Of a stretch of 64,000 nt of DNA, positions 18,115-27,568 are shown one piece after another. Source of the DNA: Desulfuromusa sp. GTDB taxonomy: Bacteria > Desulfobacterota > Desulfuromonadia > Desulfuromonadales > Geopsychrobacteraceae. Each line of letters begins with the position of its first letter. The first letter of the stretch is position 1. A program made the translations under genes and the position numbers. The stretch is from the NCBI GenBank assembly GCA_016744595.1, contig JADGEB010000008.1, forward strand, positions 1-64,000, in the 5' to 3' direction. The notes beneath the pieces were generated by a model. The model was not told where the DNA came from. It ran no database searches and worked only from the letters and a program-made list of their open reading frames with translations.

Positions 18115-19926
18115 ATGAAGAAATGTTTAATCGTACTATGCTCCCTGCTACTCATAGCAGGAACACTCCAGGCAGAAACCGTAAGACTTGATCCGGTTGT
18201 CGTGACCGCGACTCGAACAGGAACCCCGTTGAGCCAGGTTGCTAGTTCGGTCACTGTCATTACGGCAGAAGAGATTGAGGCGAAACAGCAACCCTTGGTC
18301 GTTGATCTACTACGCAGTGTGCCAGGAATCACCGTTTCTCGCTCTGGTGGAACTGGTGGTGTCGTCTCAATTTTTATGCGCGGTACCGACAACAAGCACA
18401 CACTTATCCTGGTAAACGGTATTGAACTTAACGACCCTTCTGCGGTTGGAGCTGCTGCAAACCTGACAAATATGACCACCGACAATATCGAAAGGATCGA
18501 AGTCGTTCGTGGCGCCCAAAGCGTACTTTACGGTTCTGATGCAATTGGCGGGGTTATCAATATTATCACCAAAAAAGGAACTGGACAGCCCATTGGTTAC
18601 GTTTCTGTCGAAGGTGGTTCCTATAACACTTGGCAAGAGCAAGCAGGTATTTCGGCAGGCAGTGATTCAAGCCATTTTTCCTTGGCAATATCAAACTCCA
18701 GCTCAGATGGTTTTTCTGCAGCAAATAAAAATGATGGCAATACAGAAAAAGACGGGTATAAAAACACCTCCATCTCTTTCAATGGTGGAGCTGACCTCAG
18801 CGAGCAGTTTGAGCTTAATTTTGGCTTTCAATATGCCACCGCTGATTATGACTATGATGCCACCACTGATGCCAACAATTCACAGCAGACTGACGAACTC
18901 GGCAGTCAGATCCACGGTATTCTTCACCTGTTTGACAACCGTTGGAGACTAAAACTAGGAGCAACCTACACCAGCATTGGGCGGGATGATGACAATGAAT
19001 CCTGGGGTACTAGCAATTTTGAAGGGACAAAAACCAAACTAGAAATGCAAAACACCCTGCAACTCGATAGTAATAATATTCTGGTTTTCGGTGCAGAAAA
19101 TGAAACAGAGCAAGCAGAAAACAGTTACGGTCAGGACGCTGAAGCGACCAATAATGCCATATTTCTAGAAGATCAGCTCGCCCTAGGGAATTTTATTACT
19201 ACGATCGGTGCCCGTTACGACAACCACGAAGAATTTGGCGGTAAAACGACTTGGAAGATCGCACCGTCTTATACCTTTGTTGCCACAGGAACCCGAGTCA
19301 AGGGATCATTAGGTACCGGTTTTAAAGCCCCAACGTTGTATGAACTTTATGATCCATTCAATGGCAATGAAAACCTAGAAGCAGAACAAAGCCTGAGTTA
19401 CGACATTGGTATCGAACAAAGTCTGTTCAGCCATAGACTGATATTCGATATCACCTGGTTCAAAAATGATATTGAAGACTATATCGAGTGGGTCAGTACT
19501 GGGGGCTGGTCTGGTATCTACCAAAATGGTGGCGACATTACCACACAGGGTCTAGAAACCTCCGTCCAGATCTACCCATCGGACCTTTTCGACCTCAACC
19601 TCAGCTATACCTATACTGACACTGAAGACACAAATGGAGACAGCCTCCTTAAACGCCCACGACATAAAGGAAATCTTAGCCTAAACCTTTATCCTGATGA
19701 CGAAAAACAAATTACCCTTAACCTGCTTTATGTTGGAGAACAGGATGATATCAGTGAAACTCTGGACGACTACATCCTGGTAAACCTTGCTGGTTCACAT
19801 CAGATCACTCCCAACATAAAAGGATTTATACGGGTCGATAATCTGTTTGACGAAGAATATGAAGAAGTTGCCGGATATGGGACTGCTGGACTATCTGCAT
19901 ATGCAGGGATAAAATTGACCTTCTAA
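18115..19926 (+). CDS. btuB: TonB-dependent vitamin B12/cobamide outer-membrane receptor
   Basis: A 603-residue outer-membrane receptor. A signal peptide (LLLIAGTLQA) is followed by a TonB-box-like segment (DPVVVTATRT), the plug domain (to about 150, with IERIEVVRGAQSVLYGSDAIGG) and a beta-barrel ending in an aromatic residue (AGIKLTF), as required for outer-membrane assembly. The ATG at 18115 has a near-perfect SD (AGGAGG); upstream in-frame codons run into the riboswitch terminator. B12 specificity is inferred from the riboswitch and the btuFCD genes downstream. Confidence 0.95.
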   Translation: MKKCLIVLCSLLLIAGTLQAETVRLDPVVVTATRTGTPLSQVASSVTVITAEEIEAKQQPLVVDLLRSVPGITVSRSGGTGGVVSIFMRGTDNKHTLILVNGIELNDPSAVGAAANLTNMTTDNIERIEVVRGAQSVLYGSDAIGGVINIITKKGTGQPIGYVSVEGGSYNTWQEQAGISAGSDSSHFSLAISNSSSDGFSAANKNDGNTEKDGYKNTSISFNGGADLSEQFELNFGFQYATADYDYDATTDANNSQQTDELGSQIHGILHLFDNRWRLKLGATYTSIGRDDDNESWGTSNFEGTKTKLEMQNTLQLDSNNILVFGAENETEQAENSYGQDAEATNNAIFLEDQLALGNFITTIGARYDNHEEFGGKTTWKIAPSYTFVATGTRVKGSLGTGFKAPTLYELYDPFNGNENLEAEQSLSYDIGIEQSLFSHRLIFDITWFKNDIEDYIEWVSTGGWSGIYQNGGDITTQGLETSVQIYPSDLFDLNLSYTYTDTEDTNGDSLLKRPRHKGNLSLNLYPDDEKQITLNLLYVGEQDDISETLDDYILVNLAGSHQITPNIKGFIRVDNLFDEEYEEVAGYGTAGLSAYAGIKLTF

Positions 19927-19937
19927 AAATAATTGTC

Positions 19938-19959
19938 GGGTGGGCCTTTGTGCCCACCC
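19938..19959 (+). terminator. Intercistronic GC hairpin
   Basis: GGGTGGGC, loop CTTTGT, GCCCACCC with no T tract, between btuB and btuF. More likely an RNA-stability or partial attenuation element than a full terminator. Confidence 0.5.
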
Positions 19960-19979
19960 ACTTCTACCAAGAGAATTAG

Positions 19980-20858
19980 ATGCGTAAATACCTTGTCCTC
20001 AGTCTATTTTTTTTCTTCACCATCCCGTTCAATGCTGGAAGTGCACAATTCACCGATGCTGTAAACCGGCAAATCTCTATCCCTCACCCTCCTCAACGAA
20101 TCGTTTCTCTCGTCCCCAGCGTGACCGAAATATTATTCAAATTAGGTCTCGAAAAACATATTGTCGCAGTCACGGACTTTTGCACCTATCCGCAAGCAGC
20201 CCTCAAACTGCCAAAGGTTGGAAACTATGCTGATCCCAGTCTGGAAAGCATCCTTCTTCAAAAACCGGATCTGATTATTGCAGCAGCTGACATGAACCGT
20301 CCTGCTTTAGTGCGCAGATTAGAGTTATTAAAAATCCCTGTATACGTCGTCTACCCACAGACCGTCGCTGAAACACTCAAAACAATCCAGAACCTCGGAA
20401 AAATCACCGGAGCAGAAGAACAAAGCAGCCAACTGGCTGGTTCCATCAAAATGAAAATTCAGCGCATTCAGCAAAAGATCGTCAACGCCAAGAGACCAAC
20501 GACCCTTGAGTGTGTCCTTCTACAACCACTCACAGTGGCAGGCCCGGACACCTTTGTTGCTGATATCATCGCTACTGCCGGAGGTCATAATATTGTTCCC
20601 AAAGGGCCATCACGCTACCCAACCTGGAATACCGAGGCATTATTAAGCACCAATCCAGAAACTATCGTTGTCTCATCATACCCAGGACAACCTGATCCCA
20701 ACCGTTATTTTGATACTTGGCCCCAATTACAAGCAGTAAGGAATCAACGCATTATTCATATAGACGCTGACTGGATTCACCGCCCGGGACCAAGGATGAT
20801 TCTTGGCATTGAAACCCTGGCTAAAGCTCTCCATCCAGATATTGAATTTGATGAATAG
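19980..20858 (+). CDS. btuF: Cobalamin ABC transporter, periplasmic binding protein
   Basis: A 292-residue type III (helical-backbone) binding protein with an N-terminal signal peptide (cleavage near NAGSAQF). Motifs typical of BtuF/FhuD-like proteins include PQRIVSLVPSVTEILF and VGNYADPSLESILLQKPDLI. It captures cobamides released by BtuB and hands them to BtuCD. The stop overlaps the btuC start by eight bases. Confidence 0.92.
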   Translation: MRKYLVLSLFFFFTIPFNAGSAQFTDAVNRQISIPHPPQRIVSLVPSVTEILFKLGLEKHIVAVTDFCTYPQAALKLPKVGNYADPSLESILLQKPDLIIAAADMNRPALVRRLELLKIPVYVVYPQTVAETLKTIQNLGKITGAEEQSSQLAGSIKMKIQRIQQKIVNAKRPTTLECVLLQPLTVAGPDTFVADIIATAGGHNIVPKGPSRYPTWNTEALLSTNPETIVVSSYPGQPDPNRYFDTWPQLQAVRNQRIIHIDADWIHRPGPRMILGIETLAKALHPDIEFDE

Positions 20859-21855
20859 ACCCAAGAAAGAAAATAAACGCCGGCTATGGCAATTGCTTCT
20901 TCTGCTGTCTCCCCTGCTGGCCACATTAATCTCTCTTTCTGCAGGTAGCCTCGATCTGCCTTGGAATAAGCTGTTTGCTATTCTACGCCAAGGTCCCGGA
21001 TCTGACGTTGAACAGGTTATCATCTGGCAAATCCGCTTCCCCCGAGCATTACTCGCTGGATTGGTTGGAGCAGCCCTAAGTTTGTCAGGGGTCACTTTCC
21101 AGGCAGTATTACGCAACCCACTTGCTGATCCATATTTGCTAGGAGTTTCCGGCGGCGCAGCACTAGGAGCCGTGACAGCCCTAACCTGTGGCATTCAGTC
21201 CCCAATCGTCATTCCTCTTGCTGCTTTTGTCGGTGCACTCACAGCACTGCTTCTCGTATATCTGGTCGCACAAGCCCACACCTGCTCCTCTCACACCTTG
21301 ATTTTATCTGGTGTAATGATTGGCAGCTTGGCTGCGGCGTTATTACTCTTCCTCCTTTGGCGGGCACCAGCCGATGCAACTCGACAGGCGATTTTCTGGC
21401 TAGCAGGAAATCTCTCTCTCGCAGACCCGGATTGGCTTTCTTGGGGCTGGCTGTGGGTTATCATCGGATTTCTACTACTTTGGTCACAATCTCTCAATCT
21501 GGACTTGCTCACCCAGGGAGAAGAAACGGCTGCAGACCTAGGTCTGAATGTTGGCAGAACCCGCTTGATCCTGTTCACTCTGGCCGGAGCATTAACCGCC
21601 TGTGCAGTATCTCTGGCGGGACTGGTTGGTTTTGTTGGATTGGTGATCCCACACATCTGTCGATTACTTTGGGGGCCGGGACATCGCCTGCTACTCCCAT
21701 TCTCTGCCCTACTTGGCAGTACCTTTCTAATCATTGCCGACGCCATTGCACGCAGCCTTTATGCCCCGGCGGAAATACCGGTCGGTGTTGTCACGGCACT
21801 GCTGGGCGCACCATTTTTTCTCTATCTGTTGCGGCGTAAAGGAGGGGATTTATGA
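20851..21855 (+). CDS. btuC: Cobalamin ABC transporter permease
   Basis: An inner-membrane permease of the FecCD/BtuC family, 334 residues with about ten helices. Recognisable segments are RFPRALLAGLVGAALSLSG, ADPYLLGVSGGAALGA and the ATPase-contact region GFVGLVIPHICRLLWGPGH. The ATG at 20851, inside the end of btuF, gives the usual cytoplasmic N-terminus; the longer frame starting at 20803 would overlap btuF by 56 bases. The stop overlaps btuD (ATGATT). Confidence 0.93.
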   Translation: MNRPKKENKRRLWQLLLLLSPLLATLISLSAGSLDLPWNKLFAILRQGPGSDVEQVIIWQIRFPRALLAGLVGAALSLSGVTFQAVLRNPLADPYLLGVSGGAALGAVTALTCGIQSPIVIPLAAFVGALTALLLVYLVAQAHTCSSHTLILSGVMIGSLAAALLLFLLWRAPADATRQAIFWLAGNLSLADPDWLSWGWLWVIIGFLLLWSQSLNLDLLTQGEETAADLGLNVGRTRLILFTLAGALTACAVSLAGLVGFVGLVIPHICRLLWGPGHRLLLPFSALLGSTFLIIADAIARSLYAPAEIPVGVVTALLGAPFFLYLLRRKGGDL

Positions 21856-23105
21856 TTCAGATCAACAACCTCTCTTTCTCGTTTGCGGCAGCTGAAATAT
21901 TCAGTGATCTTAATTTTAGCGTCAGCCGGGGAGAAATCCTTTCAATCATTGGCCCAAACGGTTGTGGAAAATCGACTTTATTACGCTTATTGCGCGGCAG
22001 TCTTAAAATACAGACAGGAGAGGTTCTCTGGGAAAAAACTCCTGTCGAAAAGATTCCCCCCCGCGAGATGGCTCGTAGAGTTGCCGTGGTTCCACAATCA
22101 ACCACCATTCCCTTCCCCTACAAGGTGCGGGAATTGGTTGCCATGGGTCGCTATCCTCACCGAAAAAACCTGCTCAGTTTTCAGGATAAATCGGATCTGT
22201 ACGCAATTGAACAGGCGCTGGTCATGACTGACATTCTTCCTCTTGCAGAGCGCCCTGTCACACAATTAAGTGGGGGAGAACTACAACGCGTCCTGCTAGC
22301 GAGAGCATTAGCACAAAATAGCTCAGTGCTGTTTCTGGATGAAGCAACCAGCCATCTGGACATCGATCATCGACTGGAATTGACTGAACTCCTGGTACGA
22401 TTGAACCGGGAACAGCAAACAACCATTGTCCAGATCAGCCATGATCTTGATCTGGCCGCTGCTATCTCCCAGCGAATTCTTTTATTGACCGAACATGGCA
22501 AGATTGCTGAAATCGGCATACCCAAAAAAGTGATGACAGCGGCTAATTTACAACGGATTTTCCGGGTTGATGTTAAAGTGAACAGTAATCCTTTCACCGG
22601 TACGCCGCAGATAGTGCCGTTAATCAACTGTTCAGCTCACCAATTAAATGGCCTTAAAATTCATCTGATCTGCGGGGGGGGCAGCGGTAAAACTTTGCTG
22701 CGTCGACTCCATCTGACACAAGCAGAAACCACTGCTGGCCCTCTAAACCAAGGTGATTCAGATGAAGCAGTTGCCACAACTCTCAACATTCCAGTGGCAC
22801 AAGAAGTTCCGTTCAACCCATTTTCGGAAAGTACCCTACTCAAAGCAAAAAAGTTAATCGATCAAACAGGAGTTCTGGTTATTACAACTCAATGGTGGGG
22901 AGAGGGGAACCTTCCCTGCCTCGATCTGGCAGAAAAAGCAATCCGGCAAGGAATCGCTGTCTATCTACTGGCACAGCAGCGAGAACAGGACTTTACTGAG
23001 GGCAAGGCCTGGGGGAAAATACAACAATTACAGCAGCAAGGTGCCAAAACCATTCGTAATGAAGAACATCTCTTCGAAGAACTAGCCCAGCAACTTATTG
23101 TTTGA
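21852..23105 (+). CDS. btuD: Cobalamin ABC transporter ATPase with C-terminal extension
   Basis: Residues 1-250 are an ABC ATPase of the BtuD/FecE type: Walker A GPNGCGKS (34-41), signature LSGGE (139-143), Walker B VLFLDEA (159-165) and switch H197. About 150 further residues form a second domain with a P-loop-like GGGSGK (275-280) and NQGDSDEAVATTLNIP and VPFNPFSE segments. Similar extensions occur on some corrinoid/haem ATPases of anaerobes (from memory); the function of the extra domain is unknown. It is the last gene of the B12 uptake operon. Confidence 0.92.
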   Translation: MIQINNLSFSFAAAEIFSDLNFSVSRGEILSIIGPNGCGKSTLLRLLRGSLKIQTGEVLWEKTPVEKIPPREMARRVAVVPQSTTIPFPYKVRELVAMGRYPHRKNLLSFQDKSDLYAIEQALVMTDILPLAERPVTQLSGGELQRVLLARALAQNSSVLFLDEATSHLDIDHRLELTELLVRLNREQQTTIVQISHDLDLAAAISQRILLLTEHGKIAEIGIPKKVMTAANLQRIFRVDVKVNSNPFTGTPQIVPLINCSAHQLNGLKIHLICGGGSGKTLLRRLHLTQAETTAGPLNQGDSDEAVATTLNIPVAQEVPFNPFSESTLLKAKKLIDQTGVLVITTQWWGEGNLPCLDLAEKAIRQGIAVYLLAQQREQDFTEGKAWGKIQQLQQQGAKTIRNEEHLFEELAQQLIV

Positions 23106-23268
23106 CAGACATTGGGCGTTAACATATATATTAATGAAGATTTTGGGGTAGCTAACGTTTCCCATTATCAAAAAAAACCAAACAGTGTTTTTTTGTGGTA
23201 GGATTATTGTTTATAATCCTACTTATGAAGTTTTCAGTATCTTAACACCCTAATAGGAGGAGTAACGC

Positions 23269-24288
23269 ATGAAAATCACGAAAACTCTGGTTCTGGTTCT
23301 CAGTCTTTGCCTGATGTTGGTTTCTTTTGCCCATGCGGGAAAAGATCTTGATGCGGTCAAGAGCAAAGGATTTATTCAAGCTGGTGTTAACGGCTCTGTC
23401 TTCGGCTTCGGAATGCCTGATGAAAAAGGCAACTGGGCTGGGCTGGATGTTGATACCGCTCGCGCCATTGCAGCTGCTATTTTTGGTGATGCCAGCAAGG
23501 TTAAGTTTACCCCTCTGTCAGCCCAGCAGCGTTTCACTGCTCTGCAATCAGGTGAAATCGATGTGCTGACCCGTAACGCAACCCAGACATTGAGCCGTGA
23601 GACTCAACTGGGCCTCAACTTTGTCTCAGTCAACTACTATGACGGTCAAGGGTTCATGATTTCGAAGAAGCTAGGAGTTAAAAGCGCTACAGAACTTGAT
23701 GGTGCAACTGTCTGTGTTCTCCCGGGAACCACCACTGAGCAAAATGCTGCTGACTATTTCCGCACGAATAAGATGTCCTGGAAACCAGTAGTTATAGAAT
23801 CAACCGCAGAACTGGCTAAAACATTTTTTGCCGGTCGTTGTGATGTGTTGACCTCTGATGCTTCCCAGTTAGCTGGAACCCGTGCCATAGCTGCCAATCC
23901 TAAAGGTTATGCAATCCTGCCAGAAATCATTTCCAAGGAGCCTCTGGCACCAGCAGTACGCCACGGTGATGACCAATTCAGAGATATCGTCGACTTCTCG
24001 GTTTTGGCAATGATCAATGCTGAAGAACTAGGCATTACTTCTAAAAATGTTGATATGATGCTCAAGAGTAAAAATCCAGTTATCCAACGCTTCCTCGGAA
24101 CCTCCCCAGGAAACGGCAAGTCTCTCGGTCTGGATGAAAAATGGGCTTACAATATTATTAAACAAGTCGGAAATTACGGTGAGGTTTTTGAACGCAATGT
24201 TGGAGTTAACACCACTCTGGGTATTGAGCGCGGCCTCAACGCACTCTGGACGAATGGTGGCCTGATGTACTCTCCTCCATTCAAGTAA
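23269..24288 (+). CDS. aapJ: General L-amino acid ABC transporter, binding protein (AapJ/BztA type)
   Basis: A 339-residue periplasmic binding protein with a signal peptide ending SFAHAG. AapJ/BztA hallmarks include VKSKGFIQAGVNGSVFGFG, DVDTARAIAAAIFGD and the FTPLSAQQRFTALQSGEIDVL segment. It binds polar and acidic L-amino acids in known systems. A very strong SD (GGAGGAG) precedes ATG. An intercistronic terminator follows, which should give more binding protein than permease. The 163-base gap upstream holds an A/T-only inverted repeat near 23169-23195 that may end the btu transcript weakly. Confidence 0.95.
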   Translation: MKITKTLVLVLSLCLMLVSFAHAGKDLDAVKSKGFIQAGVNGSVFGFGMPDEKGNWAGLDVDTARAIAAAIFGDASKVKFTPLSAQQRFTALQSGEIDVLTRNATQTLSRETQLGLNFVSVNYYDGQGFMISKKLGVKSATELDGATVCVLPGTTTEQNAADYFRTNKMSWKPVVIESTAELAKTFFAGRCDVLTSDASQLAGTRAIAANPKGYAILPEIISKEPLAPAVRHGDDQFRDIVDFSVLAMINAEELGITSKNVDMMLKSKNPVIQRFLGTSPGNGKSLGLDEKWAYNIIKQVGNYGEVFERNVGVNTTLGIERGLNALWTNGGLMYSPPFK

Positions 24289-24309
24289 AATTACTGTGGA
24301 TTGATTTTC

Positions 24310-24346
24310 GCCGTCGGAACTTAACTGTTCCGACGGCGCTCTTTTT
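24310..24346 (+). terminator. Terminator/attenuator between aapJ and aapQ
   Basis: GCCGTCGGAAC, loop TTAACT, GTTCCGACGGC (perfect 11-bp stem), then GCTCTTTTTT. Partial read-through would set the ratio of binding protein to membrane components. Confidence 0.9.
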
Positions 24347-24369
24347 TCACCCTTCCCAGGAACTACGAT

Positions 24370-25566
24370 TTGGAACAGAAACAAAATCCCATACCGATAA
24401 ATACAGCGGAAACAGCTGTTCCTTTTTGGCGTGACGCTGGAAAACGAGCGCTTCTATTTCAAATTGTTGCGCTGTTTGTTGTCGGTGGCATCAGCTATTA
24501 TCTATTTTCTAATACCCAAGCCAACTTAGCTCGTCAATCGATCGCAACTGGATTTGGCTTCTGGGAAAAAGAAGCATCTTTTGAAATTGGCGAGTCACTG
24601 ATCCGCTATTCAGCGGCCGATAGTTATGCCAGAGCCCTGCTGGTAGGTGCACTAAATACCTTAAAAGTTGCTTTTATTGGTATCATACTAACAACGATTC
24701 TCGGCAGTTTTGTTGGAGTTGCACGCCTTTCGAGTAACTGGCTGGTTTCAAAAGTAGCTGGCTCTTTTATAGAAGTCATGCAGAATATCCCGGTGCTGTT
24801 ACAACTGTTTTTCTGGTACGCCATTTTTTACGAGTCTTTCCCCTCACCACGTCAGGCACTGAACCCGATTAAAGGAGTTTTCTTCTGCAATCGTGGATTT
24901 ATTTTTGCAATACCAGAGTCTCACAGTGCCCACGTTGCAATGGGTGGGATGTTTCTCGTGGTATTGATCGGGGGCTGGTTCTTGAACCGTTGGGGGTATA
25001 AACGTCAAGAATTGACGGGGAAAGCCTTTCCTGCAGGACGGATCACTACAGCGCTCGCTCTTTTTTTGCCACTCCTGGTCTGGGCTTTTTATGGCGCTCC
25101 TACTGCGATGAATGTTCCAGAACTACGTGGTTTCAATTTCCAGGGAGGGCTGACGATCAGCCCTGAATTCAGTGCTCTTCTACTGGGTCTGGTGCTTTAC
25201 ACATCGGCTTTCGTTGCTGAAATTGTCCGGGCAGGAATTCAGTCAATCAATCGTGGACAAATTGAAGCTGCCAAAGCTATTGCACTACGTCCGGGACAAG
25301 TTCTGCGCTTGGTCATTATGCCCCAGGCATTGCGAGTTATCATTCCACCATTAACCAGTCAGATGCTTAACTTGACCAAAAATAGCTCTCTTGCCGTTGC
25401 CATTGGCTATGCCGATTTCGTCGCAGTGGCCAACACCACCATCAACCAAACCGGTCAAGCCATTGAGGGTGTTGCAATGATTATGGTTGTGTACCTGTTC
25501 TTCAGCCTGTCAACCTCAGTTTTTATGAACTGGTACAACAAACGTATGGCCTTGGTGGAGAGATAA
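24370..25566 (+). CDS. aapQ: General L-amino acid ABC transporter permease 1
   Basis: A 398-residue inner-membrane permease of the HisM/AapQ type. Inserted sequences between the early and late helices are typical of AapQ/BztB, and the EAA loop reads EAAKAIALRPGQVLRLVIMPQ. The start appears to be TTG (24370) preceded by CAGGAAC; no ATG occurs in-frame until well inside the conserved region. TTG plus the upstream terminator would both lower expression compared with aapJ. Confidence 0.92.
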   Translation: MEQKQNPIPINTAETAVPFWRDAGKRALLFQIVALFVVGGISYYLFSNTQANLARQSIATGFGFWEKEASFEIGESLIRYSAADSYARALLVGALNTLKVAFIGIILTTILGSFVGVARLSSNWLVSKVAGSFIEVMQNIPVLLQLFFWYAIFYESFPSPRQALNPIKGVFFCNRGFIFAIPESHSAHVAMGGMFLVVLIGGWFLNRWGYKRQELTGKAFPAGRITTALALFLPLLVWAFYGAPTAMNVPELRGFNFQGGLTISPEFSALLLGLVLYTSAFVAEIVRAGIQSINRGQIEAAKAIALRPGQVLRLVIMPQALRVIIPPLTSQMLNLTKNSSLAVAIGYADFVAVANTTINQTGQAIEGVAMIMVVYLFFSLSTSVFMNWYNKRMALVER

Positions 25567-25569
25567 TTT

Positions 25570-26661
25570 ATGCCTGAATCAACTGCGGCCAAAAGAGAAC
25601 AACTGAAACCACCCGTCAGCAATGTCGGCATTATCGGTTGGCTACGAACCAATCTGTTCAGTACCTGGTACAACTCACTGCTGACAATAGCTATGTTGGG
25701 GATACTTGCATGGCTGGTTCCACCGCTCTTTCGGTGGGTCTTTATTGACAGTCTCTGGAACAGTTCTGCCGAAGCCTGCCGTGACATTGATGGCGCCTGC
25801 TGGTCTGTCATTCCCAACAATATCAGATTCATTATTTTGGGATTTTTCCCTGAAGGTCAGGAATGGCGACCGATCCTGGCAATGATTTTATTGCTGAGCC
25901 TGGTGATATACTCCAAAGAACGCTCCCGTTGGAAAAAATCTCTTGCCTGGCTCTGGCTCATCAATCTGATCATCATGGGCACCTTGATGTATGGTGGAGT
26001 TTTAGGCATGCCCGTTGTCGAAACTTCACAATGGAGCGGCTTACCACTGACCTTCCTGCTATCTTTCTTTGGGATGATTGTTGCCTATCCACTAGGAATC
26101 CTTTTGGCTCTCGGTAGACGCTCAGAAATGCCCGCAATCAAAACCTTGTGTGTTGTCTATATTGAGATGATTCGAGGCGTGCCACTAATCAGCCTGCTGT
26201 TCATGTCTTCAATCATGTTCCCGTTGTTCCTCCCTGAAGGGGTCTCAATTGACAAGGTTCTGCGTGCCCTGATTGCCATTATCCTATTCACTGCCGCCTA
26301 TATCGCGGAAGTTGTGCGCGGAGGATTACAGGCCATGCCACGAGGGCAATATGAAGCTGCTGACTCCCTTGGATTACCCTACAAACACACCATGCGTCTG
26401 GTTATTTTGCCACAGGCGTTGAAAATTGTTATTCCTCCTTCGGTTGGTGTTTTACTCTCGGTCTTTAAGGATACCTCTCTGGTTGTTATCATCGCTTTAT
26501 ATGATGTACTAAAAACAACCATGGTGACCCTTTCCAACCCTAAATGGGCCGGATATTCATCAGAATCTTATATTTTCCTGGCATTACTCTACTTCGTCTT
26601 CTGCTACGCCATGTCAAGCTACAGCCGCAAGTTGGAAAAAGAGCTACATACCGGGCACTAA
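25570..26661 (+). CDS. aapM: General L-amino acid ABC transporter permease 2
   Basis: A 363-residue partner permease of the AapM/BztC type. The EAA loop is YEAADSLGLPYKHTMRLVILPQA, slightly shortened here to its key residues EAADSLGLP, and the C-terminal half has the usual HisMQ fold. It starts three bases after aapQ and pairs with it as a heterodimer. The ATPase gene follows after 27 bases. Confidence 0.93.
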   Translation: MPESTAAKREQLKPPVSNVGIIGWLRTNLFSTWYNSLLTIAMLGILAWLVPPLFRWVFIDSLWNSSAEACRDIDGACWSVIPNNIRFIILGFFPEGQEWRPILAMILLLSLVIYSKERSRWKKSLAWLWLINLIIMGTLMYGGVLGMPVVETSQWSGLPLTFLLSFFGMIVAYPLGILLALGRRSEMPAIKTLCVVYIEMIRGVPLISLLFMSSIMFPLFLPEGVSIDKVLRALIAIILFTAAYIAEVVRGGLQAMPRGQYEAADSLGLPYKHTMRLVILPQALKIVIPPSVGVLLSVFKDTSLVVIIALYDVLKTTMVTLSNPKWAGYSSESYIFLALLYFVFCYAMSSYSRKLEKELHTGH

Positions 26662-26688
26662 TTTATAGCCACAATAAGTGAGATTGAT

Positions 26689-27459
26689 ATGAACGATTCA
26701 CAAAAAAGTGTTAGCCCTGAAGATTCCGCCAAGCCGATCATCGAAATTCGTGAGATGCATAAATGGTATGGGGACTTTCACGTTCTCAGCAATATCAACC
26801 TTCAAGTACAAGCTCAGGAAAAAATTGTTATCTGCGGCCCATCGGGATCAGGAAAGTCAACACTGATCCGTTGTATTAACCGGCTGGAAGAACACCAACG
26901 TGGTCACATTATTGTCAATGGAACTGAGCTCTGCAACGATATTAAAAATATCGAAAAAGTACGAGCCGAAGTCGGTATGGTCTTTCAGCACTTCAACCTT
27001 TTTCCTCATTTAACAATCATAGAAAATCTCACTCTTGGCCCGATCTGGGTTCGCAAGACACCCAAGAAAGAGGCCGAAGAAGCCGCCATGATGTATCTTG
27101 AAAAGGTGCAGATTGCCGAACAGGCAAAGAAATTCCCCGGTCAGCTTTCCGGCGGACAGCAACAACGTGTCGCTATTGCCCGCAGTTTGTGTATGAATCC
27201 ACAGGTGATGCTATTTGACGAACCAACTTCAGCTCTTGACCCGGAAATGATCAAGGAAGTTCTTGATGTCATGATCGGACTGGCAGAAGAAGGGATGACG
27301 ATGCTGGTCGTCACTCATGAAATGGGCTTCGCCAAGAGTGTCGCTGATCGGGTAATGTTCATGGATGACGGCGAGATCGTTGAACAGAATAGTCCAGACG
27401 TATTCTTCGACAACCCTCAGCATGAACGAACCAAGCTGTTCCTAAGTCAGATCTTATAA
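26689..27459 (+). CDS. aapP: General L-amino acid ABC transporter ATPase
   Basis: A 256-residue polar-amino-acid ABC ATPase. Walker A is GPSGSGKS, signature [15 protein letters not shown], Walker [15 protein letters not shown] and the switch His is in [10 protein letters not shown]-terminal [12 protein letters not shown] is typical of the GlnQ/AapP group. It completes the importer aapJQMP and is followed by a very long hairpin terminator. Confidence 0.96.
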   Translation: MNDSQKSVSPEDSAKPIIEIREMHKWYGDFHVLSNINLQVQAQEKIVICGPSGSGKSTLIRCINRLEEHQRGHIIVNGTELCNDIKNIEKVRAEVGMVFQHFNLFPHLTIIENLTLGPIWVRKTPKKEAEEAAMMYLEKVQIAEQAKKFPGQLSGGQQQRVAIARSLCMNPQVMLFDEPTSALDPEMIKEVLDVMIGLAEEGMTMLVVTHEMGFAKSVADRVMFMDDGEIVEQNSPDVFFDNPQHERTKLFLSQIL

Positions 27460-27463
27460 TGCA

Positions 27464-27516
27464 CTGCAGGGTATCGGATTTCACATAAACCCAAAGTGAA
27501 ATCCGATACCCTGCAG
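27464..27516. terminator. 21-base perfect inverted repeat after aapP
   Basis: Arms 27464-27484 and 27496-27516 are exact complements (start CTGCAGGGTATCGG) around an 11-base loop. No T tract follows directly. It lies between convergent aapP and the TAXI gene and probably ends both transcripts. Confidence 0.75.
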
Positions 27517-27568
27517 ATTAAATCCCTTTTCAAGGTTAAGTTAAGACCTCCGCCCTCCTGTTGACACC

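Noticed and set aside
23169-23195. A/T-only inverted repeat as btu terminator
   Set aside because: A stem of A-T pairs only is too weak to call a terminator on its own.
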